The notes beneath the pieces were generated by a model. It did not search any database. It was not told the origin of the DNA and saw only the letters and a list, made by a program, of their open reading frames with translations. A stretch of 13,701 bases of DNA, taken from contig JAHQWY010000069.1 of NCBI GenBank assembly GCA_029856445.1, forward strand, positions 1-13,701, given 5' to 3'. Of the stretch, positions 1-6,623 are shown one piece after another. Numbering within the stretch: position 1 is the stretch's first letter; each line of letters starts with the position of its first letter. The position numbers and the translations under genes were made by a program. This DNA is from Promethearchaeia archaeon (lineage in GTDB: Archaea; Asgardarchaeota; Lokiarchaeia; Sigyniarchaeales; SOKP01).

Positions 1-1
1 A

Positions 2-166
2 ATATTAGGGTTAAAAATGCTTGTATTTTTGTTCCCTACTATTGCACTTTTAGCTACATTAATTTGCTTGTTATATTATCCCTTTCCAAAAGCTAAGGTG
101 GAAGAAATTAAGAAGAAATTAATAGAATTGCATAAAGAAAAGAGAGACAAAATAAAATCTATTTAA
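2..166 (+). CDS. C-terminal fragment of MFS/GPH-type transporter (partial at left edge)
   Basis: Only the last 54 codons lie in the window, ending in TAA at 164-166. The fragment has one hydrophobic segment (about residues 6-27, with LVFLFPTIALLATLICLLYY), then PFPKAKVEEIKKKLIELHKEK and a lysine-rich tail. The final membrane helix, a Tyr-Pro or Tyr-Tyr-Pro turn, and an amphipathic Val-Glu-Glu-Ile...Leu tail match the usual end of GPH-family (MelB-like, MFS_2) cation-sugar symporters. That is family knowledge; the substrate cannot be told from this piece. The gene reads toward the convergent PLP-enzyme gene, and an oligo-T stretch follows its stop codon. Another MFS family is possible because so little sequence is present. 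Confidence 0.6.
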   Translation: MLGLKMLVFLFPTIALLATLICLLYYPFPKAKVEEIKKKLIELHKEKRDKIKSI

Positions 167-170
167 GATT

Positions 171-187
171 ATTTTTTTTTAATTTTT
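171..187 (+). terminator. Oligo-T terminator after the transporter gene
   Basis: A run of nine T residues at 172-180, then AA and five more T at 183-187, begins five bases after the transporter stop codon. Archaeal RNA polymerase terminates at such T-runs without needing a hairpin. It also separates the transporter from the convergent gene ending at 222. Confidence 0.6.
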
Positions 188-221
188 AAACAAAGACGTA
201 AATTTGTTAGTATCTTAAAAA

Positions 222-1520
222 TTAGATTTGCTTTAATGCTTGACCTAAATCTTCAATCAAATCTTCTGGATCCTCTAATCCTACTGAAAACCTAAAATGA
301 GTTTTAGGAATATTCATAAGTTTGCGCTCCCATAGGGCAAGGTTTATTCCTGTCATCATTGGTGTATATTCTATAAGGGATGTGGTATCTCCTAGAGATA
401 CTCCCACTTTTATGAGTTTCAAGAGTTCAATGAACCTATTACTCGCTTCTACTGATTTTAATTCAAACCCAATCATCCCACTAAAATTCTTCATCTGCTT
501 CTTTGCTATTTCATGACCTGGGTGGGATTCTAAACCAGGATAATCCAGGTTTAAAACTTTTTGGTGATTTTCTAAGAATTGAGCGATTTTTTTTGCATTT
601 GATGAATGCTTTTCCATCCTTAAGCTTAAAGTTCTAATCCCTCGTAAGATTAACCATGCATTAAAAGGACTAAGGACTTGACCTTGAGTTTCTAACCAGA
701 AATATCGAATGTTTCGGATTTCATTTTTTGGGCCAATGATAGCACCCCCCAAACAATCTCCATGACCGTTGATATATTTTGTAAGACTCTCGATTACCAA
801 ATCAGCCCCCAAATCTAATGGTTGTTGTAGAGCTGGTGACGCAAATGTGTTATCGACTATACATTTACCACCAACTTCATGAATAATGTCTGAGCATTCT
901 TTAATATCTATTATATCTATTGTAGGATTTGTAGGGGTCTCAAAAAGAAGTATTTTCGTATCAACGTTGACTTCTTTCCTTAATTGATTTAAATCAGTTA
1001 GATCAACAACGATAAAGTCAACACCCATTTGAGGATAAATTTTAGTTAGTAATCGATAAATCCCTGTATACTGATTTTTATGAATGATCACTTTAGGGAT
1101 AACTTCTGGTTTTTTCTGTGGTAATAAAGATCTAAGTTTTTCAGGTTTTTTTCTTTCAACTCGTTCTTGTAGTATAGATTGACATGCTAGATGAATCGCA
1201 CCCATCCCTGAGGCTACTGAAATAGCGCTTTCTCCCTTATGAAGCGTAGCTAACTTCTGATCTAGAGCTTGTAACGTAGGATTTTCAGTTCTGGAATAAT
1301 TATAGAAGTTTTGTAATAATTCTGTAAATGTATTATAAGCAAACGATTTTGTAGCATAAATTGGTGTTCTTAAGCTGAATGAGGTTTCTGGATAGGGATA
1401 TTCTCCTGCATGAATAGTTTGAGTATTAAATCCCATTTTCGCCCACCTCTCCATACTTTTTTTATTTTTTTCCATTAAAACTTCTCTTTTTTCTTCAAAA
1501 CTTGCTCCTTTATTTTCCAA
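222..1520 (-). CDS. PLP-dependent trans-sulfuration enzyme (cystathionine synthase/lyase or methionine gamma-lyase family)
   Basis: A 432-residue Cys/Met-metabolism PLP enzyme of fold type I. Visible landmarks: YSRTENPT at 75-82 (phosphate-binding Tyr and Arg from the neighbouring subunit), SVASGMGAIH at 101-110, active-site Tyr151, the aspartate pairing with the pyridine nitrogen (D223 in VDNTFASP), the Schiff-base lysine K248 in SLTKYINGHGD, and R410 in HFRFSVGLED for the substrate carboxylate. The family performs C-S bond making or breaking on homocysteine, cysteine, cystathionine or methionine in the cytosol. Two oddities: about 30 extra N-terminal residues, and about 20 extra lysine-rich residues at 119-143 just before the Tyr151 loop. 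The cysteine typical of methionine gamma-lyase (YGCT) is replaced (YTGI), so lyase specificity for methionine is not supported. The start is TTG with GGTGGTG five bases upstream; an internal ATG at codon 16 is an alternative. Confidence 0.88.
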   Translation of the reverse strand: MENKGASFEEKREVLMEKNKKSMERWAKMGFNTQTIHAGEYPYPETSFSLRTPIYATKSFAYNTFTELLQNFYNYSRTENPTLQALDQKLATLHKGESAISVASGMGAIHLACQSILQERVERKKPEKLRSLLPQKKPEVIPKVIIHKNQYTGIYRLLTKIYPQMGVDFIVVDLTDLNQLRKEVNVDTKILLFETPTNPTIDIIDIKECSDIIHEVGGKCIVDNTFASPALQQPLDLGADLVIESLTKYINGHGDCLGGAIIGPKNEIRNIRYFWLETQGQVLSPFNAWLILRGIRTLSLRMEKHSSNAKKIAQFLENHQKVLNLDYPGLESHPGHEIAKKQMKNFSGMIGFELKSVEASNRFIELLKLIKVGVSLGDTTSLIEYTPMMTGINLALWERKLMNIPKTHFRFSVGLEDPEDLIEDLGQALKQI

Positions 1521-1606
1521 ATCAACACCACCAAAATTATATTAAAAAATATTTTTTACATACCAAACAATAAATTTAATATCTTATACCTAAAAAAGGA
1601 GATCTT
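1521..1606. promoter_or_regulatory. Divergent intergenic promoter region
   Basis: These 86 very AT-rich bases separate the TTG start of the PLP-enzyme gene (-) from the ATG of the corrinoid-protein gene (+). The sequence holds AT-rich TATA-like stretches (around 1537-1556 and 1568-1580), so both promoters must sit here. I cannot assign individual boxes with certainty. A GGTGGTG at 1526-1532 on the minus strand serves as a Shine-Dalgarno-like site for the TTG at 1520. Confidence 0.5.
1597..1602 (+). promoter_or_regulatory. Shine-Dalgarno site of the corrinoid-protein gene
   Basis: AAAGGAGATCTT directly precedes the ATG at 1607, with GGAG at 1598-1601 and five bases of spacing. It fixes this start and implies a leadered mRNA, unlike several other genes in the window. 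Confidence 0.75.
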
Positions 1607-2254
1607 ATGTATTTAGAAGAAAAAATTGAGGAAGCTATAGTAGCTTGGGATGAGGATAGTCTAAAGGAACTATGTAATTCTTCCATTGAAAGTGATGACG
1701 TAGGAGCGAGTGAACTCTTAAGAATTATTGGACGAATAATGAGGAAAATTGGAAAGTTATTCGAAGAGGAAGAAATCTTTCTCCCTGATTTAATTGGAGC
1801 TGCAAATGTAGTGAAAAATGTTATTGATGATGTTTTAGATCCTGCTATTAAAAACTCTGGTGAGAAGAGGGAAACTTTGGGAAGAGTTGTTTTAGGAACT
1901 GTTGAAGGGGATGTTCATAGTATTGGCAAAGATTTAGTCGCAGCTTTCCTCTTTTCTAACGGATTTGAAGTTTTCAATTTAGGGGAAGAAGTACCCCCTG
2001 CAAAATATATTGAAAAAGCAGAAGAATTCAATGCCCAAATAATAGGTCTATCTTCTTTATTAACTATGTCAATGGATATTCAAAGACAAGTCATAGAAGA
2101 ATTAAAAAATAGAGGATTGAGAAATAAATATAAAGTCATTATAGGTGGTAGCCCCACATCCGAGGAATGGGCAAAAGAGATAGATGCTGATGGCTGGGCA
2201 GATGATGCTATAGAAGCTGTAATGCTTGCAAAAAAAATAATACAGGATAAATGA
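1607..2254 (+). CDS. Methyltransferase corrinoid protein (MttC/MtbC/MtgC-like)
   Basis: A 215-residue cobalamin-binding protein of the dimethylamine/trimethylamine corrinoid family. It has an N-terminal helical bundle (B12-binding-2 cap, about residues 5-85) and a Rossmann-like B12 domain (about 92-212). The DxHxxG signature is D102-V-H104-S-I-G107; H104 is the expected lower axial ligand of the cobalt. The SxL segment (SSLLTMS at 149-155) and the GG of IIGGSPTS (180-181) also match the nucleotide-tail pocket. In this family the cobalt(I) cofactor accepts a methyl group from the partner methyltransferase and passes it to a second enzyme. The partner gene follows after a single base, so the two are co-translated. 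Length is normal. Substrate cannot be deduced from this subunit. Confidence 0.93.
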   Translation: MYLEEKIEEAIVAWDEDSLKELCNSSIESDDVGASELLRIIGRIMRKIGKLFEEEEIFLPDLIGAANVVKNVIDDVLDPAIKNSGEKRETLGRVVLGTVEGDVHSIGKDLVAAFLFSNGFEVFNLGEEVPPAKYIEKAEEFNAQIIGLSSLLTMSMDIQRQVIEELKNRGLRNKYKVIIGGSPTSEEWAKEIDADGWADDAIEAVMLAKKIIQDK

Positions 2255-2258
2255 GGTG
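2253..2258 (+). promoter_or_regulatory. Ribosome-binding site overlapping the corrinoid-protein stop codon
   Basis: GAGGTG at 2253-2258 overlaps the TGA stop of the upstream gene and lies six bases before an in-frame TTG at 2265. That spacing favours TTG 2265 as the real start of the methyltransferase over the GTG at 2256, which lies inside the site itself. Confidence 0.5.
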
Positions 2259-3794
2259 GAAAATTTGAGATTAAAATATTTGAAACCTTTATCTAAGGAT
2301 GAGATTCAGATAATTGATTCAGCAGCTATCGAACTACTTTCTCGTGTAGGAATTAAAATAGATGCTGAGAGTGCTAGAAAATTATTCAAAGATTATGGGT
2401 GTGAAGTAGAAATAAATACTAATTTTGTGAAAATTCCAGAGGAACTAATGAGGGAAAACTTAAAAAAAATACCAAATTCATTTAAGCTCTATGGGGCTGA
2501 TGGATCTTTTAATTTTGAAGTTGATACAAAAAGTACAAAATTTGCTACGATTGGGACTCCTGTAAAAATCTACGATCCTTCTCAAAAGAAAGGGATTCGA
2601 AGAACAGTTCTTGAAGATACAATTCAACAAATTAGGATTGTAGATTCCTTAGAAAACATCATGTGTTCTCATATTGATGTGTGGCCCAATGATATCAAGG
2701 TTACAGCCTTACACGCTCATTGTATATACCAATGGTACAAAAATTCTAAAAAACCATATGGTTTAGGATGTTTGGGAAAATTAGCTAGCCAGGATATGAT
2801 GGATATGACATCAGTGATTGTAGGAGGTGAAAAAGAGTTAAAATTGAATCCAAGATTAGTGGGTTTCATGAATCCTACAAGTCCTCTACATCTACCACAA
2901 TTAATGACAAATGGTTATGAAATCTTTGCAAAGTATAATCAACCTACAATTATCGCTTCCGAAGCAATGGCCGGAAGTACCGCCCCAGTTACATTAGCGG
3001 GATTACTTGTTCAAATAGTAGCTGAAACAATAGGAGGAGCCATATTAGGACAATTATACAATCCAGGATCTCCAATATTTTTTGGTACAGTATCAAATAC
3101 AACTGATATGAGATCAGGTAACTCTGCAATAGGCGCAATCGAAACTGGATTAATTACTGCCGGAATGGCTCAAATGGCTAGGTTTTATGATATCCCTTCT
3201 CGAGGTCCTGGAGCGGTAACTGACTCAAAAGTATTAGATATACAAAATGGTTTCGAACGGCTGCAAACGCTAATGTTTGCGGTACAAGCGGGGATTAATT
3301 ATATAACATGTGCAGGAACTTACGAAGCAACTTTAGTTGAAGCATTAGAACTGTTGGTAATAGATGATGAGCTAGCTAGTATTTGCTTAAGAGCAATGGA
3401 AGGAATTCAAGTAAATGAAGATACTATTGGACTTGACGTTATTAGAAAAATTGCATTAAGCCCTAAAAAGGGTACCACATATTTAAGTGAAAAACATACT
3501 CGAAAATATATGAAAAAAGAATTATTCATTCCAAAATTGATAGATCGTAATCGTAGAACAACATGGAGAAAAAAAGGTTCTAAGGATATAATTGAACGAG
3601 CGAGGGATCGAATAAATGAGCTGCTACAAAATTATGTTCCTCCAGAAACAAATCCTGATATTGAAGCAAAATTATTAACAATGATAAAGGATATTGAAGA
3701 AAGGACTATAGATTTATATAAAGAAACTGAAGGAATTTCGGCAGATGGCGTTTCTATTGGACATGTAGAGATTAAAACGGATAAAGAGAATTAA
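2256..3794 (+). CDS. MttB-superfamily corrinoid methyltransferase, non-pyrrolysine type
   Basis: A 512-residue homologue of trimethylamine methyltransferase MttB (509 if TTG 2265 is the start). The beginning (LSKDEIQIIDSAAIELLSRVGI) and the glycine-rich middle (ASEAMAGSTAPVTLAGLLVQ at 234-253; SRGPGAVTDSKVLDIQNGFE at 315-334; CAGTYEATLVEALELLVIDDE about 352-372) are typical of the family TIM barrel. Archaeal MttB reads an in-frame UAG as pyrrolysine; this gene is one uninterrupted frame with no TAG, so it belongs with the pyrrolysine-free members. Characterized ones (MtgB and relatives) demethylate glycine betaine, proline betaine or carnitine. A quaternary amine is therefore the likely substrate, by inference. 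It is co-operonic with the corrinoid protein. Its TAA overlaps the last codon of the convergent membrane-protein gene. Confidence 0.92.
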   Translation: MENLRLKYLKPLSKDEIQIIDSAAIELLSRVGIKIDAESARKLFKDYGCEVEINTNFVKIPEELMRENLKKIPNSFKLYGADGSFNFEVDTKSTKFATIGTPVKIYDPSQKKGIRRTVLEDTIQQIRIVDSLENIMCSHIDVWPNDIKVTALHAHCIYQWYKNSKKPYGLGCLGKLASQDMMDMTSVIVGGEKELKLNPRLVGFMNPTSPLHLPQLMTNGYEIFAKYNQPTIIASEAMAGSTAPVTLAGLLVQIVAETIGGAILGQLYNPGSPIFFGTVSNTTDMRSGNSAIGAIETGLITAGMAQMARFYDIPSRGPGAVTDSKVLDIQNGFERLQTLMFAVQAGINYITCAGTYEATLVEALELLVIDDELASICLRAMEGIQVNEDTIGLDVIRKIALSPKKGTTYLSEKHTRKYMKKELFIPKLIDRNRRTTWRKKGSKDIIERARDRINELLQNYVPPETNPDIEAKLLTMIKDIEERTIDLYKETEGISADGVSIGHVEIKTDKEN

Positions 3795-4522
3795 TGATTT
3801 CTGAATTCATCATTTTCTATTTCTTTCTTACTTACTTTTTTTATTAAGTCTATTAAGTTTATCTTAAGCATCAAATAAACAAAAACAACAATTATATAGA
3901 GAGATGCTATAGAAATAATCCATGACTCTCCTCCAATTAAAGTACAAATTTTTAGTACATTATATGCAAAAATAAGCATTAAGCAAAATTTACCTAAAAA
4001 AACCCAGAATATCGTTTTTTTAACATCATATTTAATCAATCCTAGAGGTATAGTTATCAAATCATCATTTAAGGGAGTAAGGCCAAAAAAATATATCAAG
4101 AAAGGAGCTAATTTTGGATGATTAATAATATATTGTTGATATTTTGCTAAATTCTCAGTTCTTTCTTCAGAAATTAATTTAGAAGTACCTCTACCAAGAA
4201 AATATCCCCCTAATTCTCCAACTAAGCACCCTAATGAAGCAACAAACCCAACAAGAAGAGGTACAGAAAGATTTATCTTCAAAAATGGTTGGGAAGAAAA
4301 ACACACTACAAAAGTATAAGGTGTCGGTACTGGAAGTATGTTGCCAATTAAACAAACCCAAAAAGTTATAAGCAGTCCAATGCCTAAATTTTGAAAGGTT
4401 TCATATTTTGAGATATTTTCTATAGCTTTACGATGAGAAATGTTCAATAATAAATCGATAGAAATGATAGTGATTATAATAATTAAAACAAAGAAAATAT
4501 AATCTACTTTCTTTAAGTTCAA
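3791..4522 (-). CDS. VTT/DedA-like (SNARE-associated) integral membrane protein
   Basis: A 243-residue membrane protein with about five or six hydrophobic segments (approximately 8-27, 47-62, 86-108, 137-160, 170-192, 200-222). Features of the VTT (DedA/TMEM41/VMP1) domain are the Pro-rich NILPVPTPY (61-69), GELGGYFLGR at 102-111, and a hydrophobic hairpin with a Pro-x-x-Asp-Asp motif (TPLNDDLITIPLGL at 149-162). DedA-type proteins act in membrane lipid translocation and homeostasis; that role is family knowledge, not seen here. The start is TTG at 4522, supported by a TATA box about 30 bp upstream. The ATG-less start means the exact N-terminus is uncertain. The gene is convergent to and overlaps the MttB homologue by four bases. 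Confidence 0.75.
   Translation of the reverse strand: MNLKKVDYIFFVLIIIITIISIDLLLNISHRKAIENISKYETFQNLGIGLLITFWVCLIGNILPVPTPYTFVVCFSSQPFLKINLSVPLLVGFVASLGCLVGELGGYFLGRGTSKLISEERTENLAKYQQYIINHPKLAPFLIYFFGLTPLNDDLITIPLGLIKYDVKKTIFWVFLGKFCLMLIFAYNVLKICTLIGGESWIISIASLYIIVVFVYLMLKINLIDLIKKVSKKEIENDEFRNH
3811..3842 (+). terminator. Pyrimidine-rich terminator of the corrinoid methyltransferase operon
   Basis: After the TAA at 3792-3794 the plus strand is strongly T-rich and ends in seven T at 3836-3842. This sits inside the lysine-rich 3' end of the convergent membrane-protein gene, so one stretch serves as coding sequence on one strand and probably as terminator on the other. Confidence 0.4.
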
Positions 4523-4545
4523 TGTCTTTCGACTTTTTTTTGATA

Positions 4546-4556
4546 TTTTATATAAA
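4546..4556 (-). promoter_or_regulatory. TATA box of the VTT membrane-protein gene
   Basis: On the minus strand this reads TTTATATAAAA, a good archaeal TATA box. Its centre is about 30 bp upstream of the TTG start at 4522, which predicts a transcript with almost no leader. Confidence 0.5.
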
Positions 4557-4593
4557 TGATTTTGGATTAAATAATTATTTATTTAATTCCATT

Positions 4594-4728
4594 TCAAGGC
4601 ATATATAACAATATAGTGATTATACTAACAATAACACTGACGAAAAGTAGGAAAATTATTATCAAACCAGGACCCAATTTTCTTTTTGGTTTCTTTTTAG
4701 TTTTTATTCGATATTTTGTGGAAGGCAT
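4594..4728 (-). CDS. Small basic single-span membrane protein (44 aa)
   Basis: I read an ATG at 4728 and TGA at 4594-4596, giving 44 residues: a strongly basic N-terminus (about 9 Lys/Arg in residues 5-17), LGPG, then one hydrophobic helix (about 22-42) ending YMP. An in-frame stop lies just two codons upstream, so the start is fixed. It begins 28 bases after the gelsolin-domain gene on the same strand and has no TATA box of its own, so it is probably co-transcribed with it. The layout (cytoplasmic basic tail, Gly-Pro, C-terminal anchor) resembles Sec61-beta or SecG-type subunits, but the usual Phe-Tyr/Arg-Tyr-x-Asp motif of Sec61-beta is absent, so I do not assign it. Function unknown. Confidence 0.55.
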   Translation of the reverse strand: MPSTKYRIKTKKKPKRKLGPGLIIIFLLFVSVIVSIITILLYMP

Positions 4729-4756
4729 AATTTATTTTGTTTAGAAAGCGAATAAT

Positions 4757-5446
4757 TTAATTCCCTTTATTGTTTCCATCTGTTTTTAGTAAAAGTTCGG
4801 TAAGAACGACATTATTAAAAGAAAAGAGCATCCTAGGAGTATATTTTTCGGCCAGATATGGTCCATCTTCAACATCTTCTTTTAATGGAAATAATTGTTT
4901 TTCTCTTATAATGGTTCCTAAGTAATCTCTATCATATTCTTTATAACCAAATATTTTATTATTAACTATTACCATTTTCCTCTCATACCCATCAGGTATA
5001 CCTGTCTTTTCTAAGAGGAGTAAAATTTTTTCTCGCGATAAAGATTCAAGTAGTTCTAAATCATCTTTAGTTCCCTCATATGTGGGGCCTTTCTGTATTT
5101 CCTCATAATCCTTTTCCACTTCCTTCCCCGCAGCTATATTAAATCCTAAAGTTTCATCGCCCTCATCAACTGCTGTAATTTTATATCCAATTCCATACCG
5201 ATCTCTTATACTGGGTGCCAATTTAGCAGCAATAAATTTCATTCTTGTAGTGGTATTACTTCCGTGCCAAATCCAAATCCGATATCTCTTTGGATCCACA
5301 AATAGTAAAATAAAATCTGGATCTAGAAGATCTTGTATTTCTACTCCTTCCTCAACTTCTAATTCTTGATACTCGTTTAATTCATCATTATAATGAAAAA
5401 CAATTAATTCTTCTTTTTCCTCTTCTGGAGGGGGTTCTTCTGACAT
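4757..5446 (-). CDS. Gelsolin-like domain protein (Asgard-type)
   Basis: A 229-residue acidic soluble protein. After a Glu/Pro-rich N-terminus, residues about 40-105 form one gelsolin-like repeat: the two core strands around ILLFVDPKRYRIWIWHGS (46-63), the long helix TRMKFIAAKLAPSIRDRY (67-84), the strand YKITAVDEG (88-96), and ET-x-GF closing the repeat, matching the family pattern of strand-WxG-S-helix-strand-EG-E-F. The C-terminal part (125-229) is a separate, unrecognised domain. Gelsolin domains bind and sever or cap actin; Asgard archaea carry short versions that work with their actin and profilin (family knowledge). Actin binding by this protein is inference. No signal peptide or membrane segment. 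The ATG is preceded at about 27 bp by a TATA-like AAATATAGA. Confidence 0.78.
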   Translation of the reverse strand: MSEEPPPEEEKEELIVFHYNDELNEYQELEVEEGVEIQDLLDPDFILLFVDPKRYRIWIWHGSNTTTRMKFIAAKLAPSIRDRYGIGYKITAVDEGDETLGFNIAAGKEVEKDYEEIQKGPTYEGTKDDLELLESLSREKILLLLEKTGIPDGYERKMVIVNNKIFGYKEYDRDYLGTIIREKQLFPLKEDVEDGPYLAEKYTPRMLFSFNNVVLTELLLKTDGNNKGN

Positions 5447-5468
5447 AATTATACTAATTAACAGTTAT

Positions 5469-5477
5469 TCTATATTT
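5469..5477 (-). promoter_or_regulatory. Probable TATA box of the gelsolin-domain gene
   Basis: AAATATAGA on the minus strand is centred about 27 bp upstream of the ATG at 5446, the spacing expected for a leaderless archaeal transcript. The surrounding sequence is also AT-rich, so the box is only moderately certain. Confidence 0.4.
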
Positions 5478-5558
5478 GCACTTATTTTTAATAATATATT
5501 ATTATTTTTGCTTTAAAAATGAATACATCTTAATTTTTCTTTTTAGTAAACATATTAG

Positions 5559-5642
5559 TGCGGGAAGGGAGATTTGAACTCCCGAACTCCTACGAGACTG
5601 GATTCTGAGTCCAGCGCCTTTACCAGACTTGGCAATTCCCGC
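5559..5642 (-). tRNA. tRNA-Leu (anticodon CAG)
   Basis: The minus strand folds into a complete class II tRNA of 84 nt. Acceptor stem GCGGGAA pairs with TTCCCGC, followed by discriminator A at 5559. The D arm is GCC/GGC with the GG pair in its loop. Anticodon stem CTGGA/TCCAG holds the loop CTCAGAA, so the anticodon is CAG and reads the leucine codon CUG. A long variable arm (CTC/GAG) and the discriminator A confirm leucine. The T arm is GGGAG/CTCCC with TTCAAAT. There is no intron, and the 3' CCA is not encoded (genomic CTA follows), as usual in archaea. Confidence 0.96.
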
Positions 5643-5663
5643 ACTTTAATTTCTGAAGGTAAT

Positions 5664-5672
5664 TAATATAAA
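5664..5672 (-). promoter_or_regulatory. TATA box of tRNA-Leu
   Basis: TTTATATTA on the minus strand is centred 26 bp before the first base of the mature tRNA, the normal place for an archaeal TATA box serving a tRNA with little or no 5' leader. Confidence 0.65.
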
Positions 5673-5750
5673 TGAATGAAGACTAAAATAAACTTTTAAA
5701 AAATTTCTTATTATTAATATTAAAATTATTTAATTATTAGTTCAATTAGT

Positions 5751-6551
5751 TTGAAAATATTACCTAATAGAAGATTCGAATCTAAATTTGATAATCTGTT
5801 AAAGAAAGCTCCACCATTAGGTAGGTTGTTATCAAGTCTTTTTGGACTTTTTGAATTATTTATCCTTGAATTTTTTCGAAAAATAGATAAAAAATTCCAT
5901 ATCTATACTTTTGGTATTGTTAATAAATATGTTCTAAAGGGAAGATGGGGTGGAAAAGTTGTTCCCTTAAACAAGAATATTTCTGTTGAAACAAAATTCG
6001 CTTCATCTCAAGAAATTTTAGGATTATTAAGTAAATCAAAGGTAGTAGGAATCAGCTGGTGCTATTGTAGAGCAATTCAACGAAAATATAATAAACCAAA
6101 TTGTGACCACCCACTCCACACTTGTATTCACCTAGGATTTGGTGAATCTTTATATGAAATTCCTTTTAAATCTTCAAAATTAAAAAGAGTTACCAAAAGT
6201 GAGATTAAAGAGCTTTTAGAAAAATGCGATGAAAGAGGATTAATACATCAATTAATATATTTCCCAAATCCACAATTTTATTACTTAGTCTGTAATTGTT
6301 GTTCTTGTTGTTGCGTTGTTTTAAATAAATTTCTTAAGACCGGTTCACCACAAATAATTAAAAGTGATTTTATTGCTGAAACAGATTTAAATTTGTGTGA
6401 AAATTGCGGTGAATGTGAGATTTGGTGCAACTTTGGGGCAAGAATTATTTGTAATGATCAATTACAATTTAATTCTATCAGATGTTTTGGATGTGGAATT
6501 TGTATTTCGAAATGCCCTAATAATGCAATTTATTTGAGAAAAATATCTTAA
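5751..6551 (+). CDS. Cysteine-rich 4Fe-4S dicluster protein of unknown function
   Basis: A 266-residue protein with three cysteine regions. First is C104-x-C106...C118...C125 within ISWCYCRAIQ and a following HPLHTCIHLG. Second is CNCCSCCC at 181-188, six cysteines in eight residues. Third is a C-terminal ferredoxin-type pair, C216-x2-C219-x2-C222-x3-C226 and C245-x2-C248-x2-C251-x3-C255-Pro, which should bind two 4Fe-4S clusters. The first ferredoxin motif lacks the usual proline after its last cysteine. Residues about 20-45 are an amphipathic or hydrophobic helix and might touch the membrane. I recognise the type as uncharacterized iron-sulfur proteins of anaerobes but know no function; electron transfer or corrinoid reductive activation are only guesses. 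The start is TTG with no ribosome-binding site; no ATG lies near the N-terminus. Confidence 0.8.
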   Translation: MKILPNRRFESKFDNLLKKAPPLGRLLSSLFGLFELFILEFFRKIDKKFHIYTFGIVNKYVLKGRWGGKVVPLNKNISVETKFASSQEILGLLSKSKVVGISWCYCRAIQRKYNKPNCDHPLHTCIHLGFGESLYEIPFKSSKLKRVTKSEIKELLEKCDERGLIHQLIYFPNPQFYYLVCNCCSCCCVVLNKFLKTGSPQIIKSDFIAETDLNLCENCGECEIWCNFGARIICNDQLQFNSIRCFGCGICISKCPNNAIYLRKIS

Positions 6552-6592
6552 TAGGTTATTATTTAATCTAATCTTAATATTAATCATAAAAA

Positions 6593-6600
6593 TTATAAAT
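6593..6600 (+). promoter_or_regulatory. TATA box of the DUF1847 gene
   Basis: TTATAAAT is centred 27 bp upstream of the ATG at 6624, with no Shine-Dalgarno sequence between them. The spacing predicts a leaderless mRNA and shows the gene is not wholly dependent on the iron-sulfur gene upstream. Confidence 0.6.
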
Positions 6601-6623
6601 AAAAATTGCATAAATGATTAGAA

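Noticed and set aside
322..516. Plus-strand open frame inside the PLP-enzyme gene
   Set aside because: It is the antisense shadow of a strongly conserved coding region and shows no domain of its own.
2256..3794. Possible pyrrolysine codon in the MttB homologue
   Set aside because: The reading frame has no in-frame TAG from start to TAA, so the protein is made without amber decoding.
4594..4728. Firm assignment of the 44-residue protein as Sec61-beta
   Set aside because: The basic tail and C-terminal helix fit, but the conserved motif before the helix is missing and the length is short, so the name is not supported.
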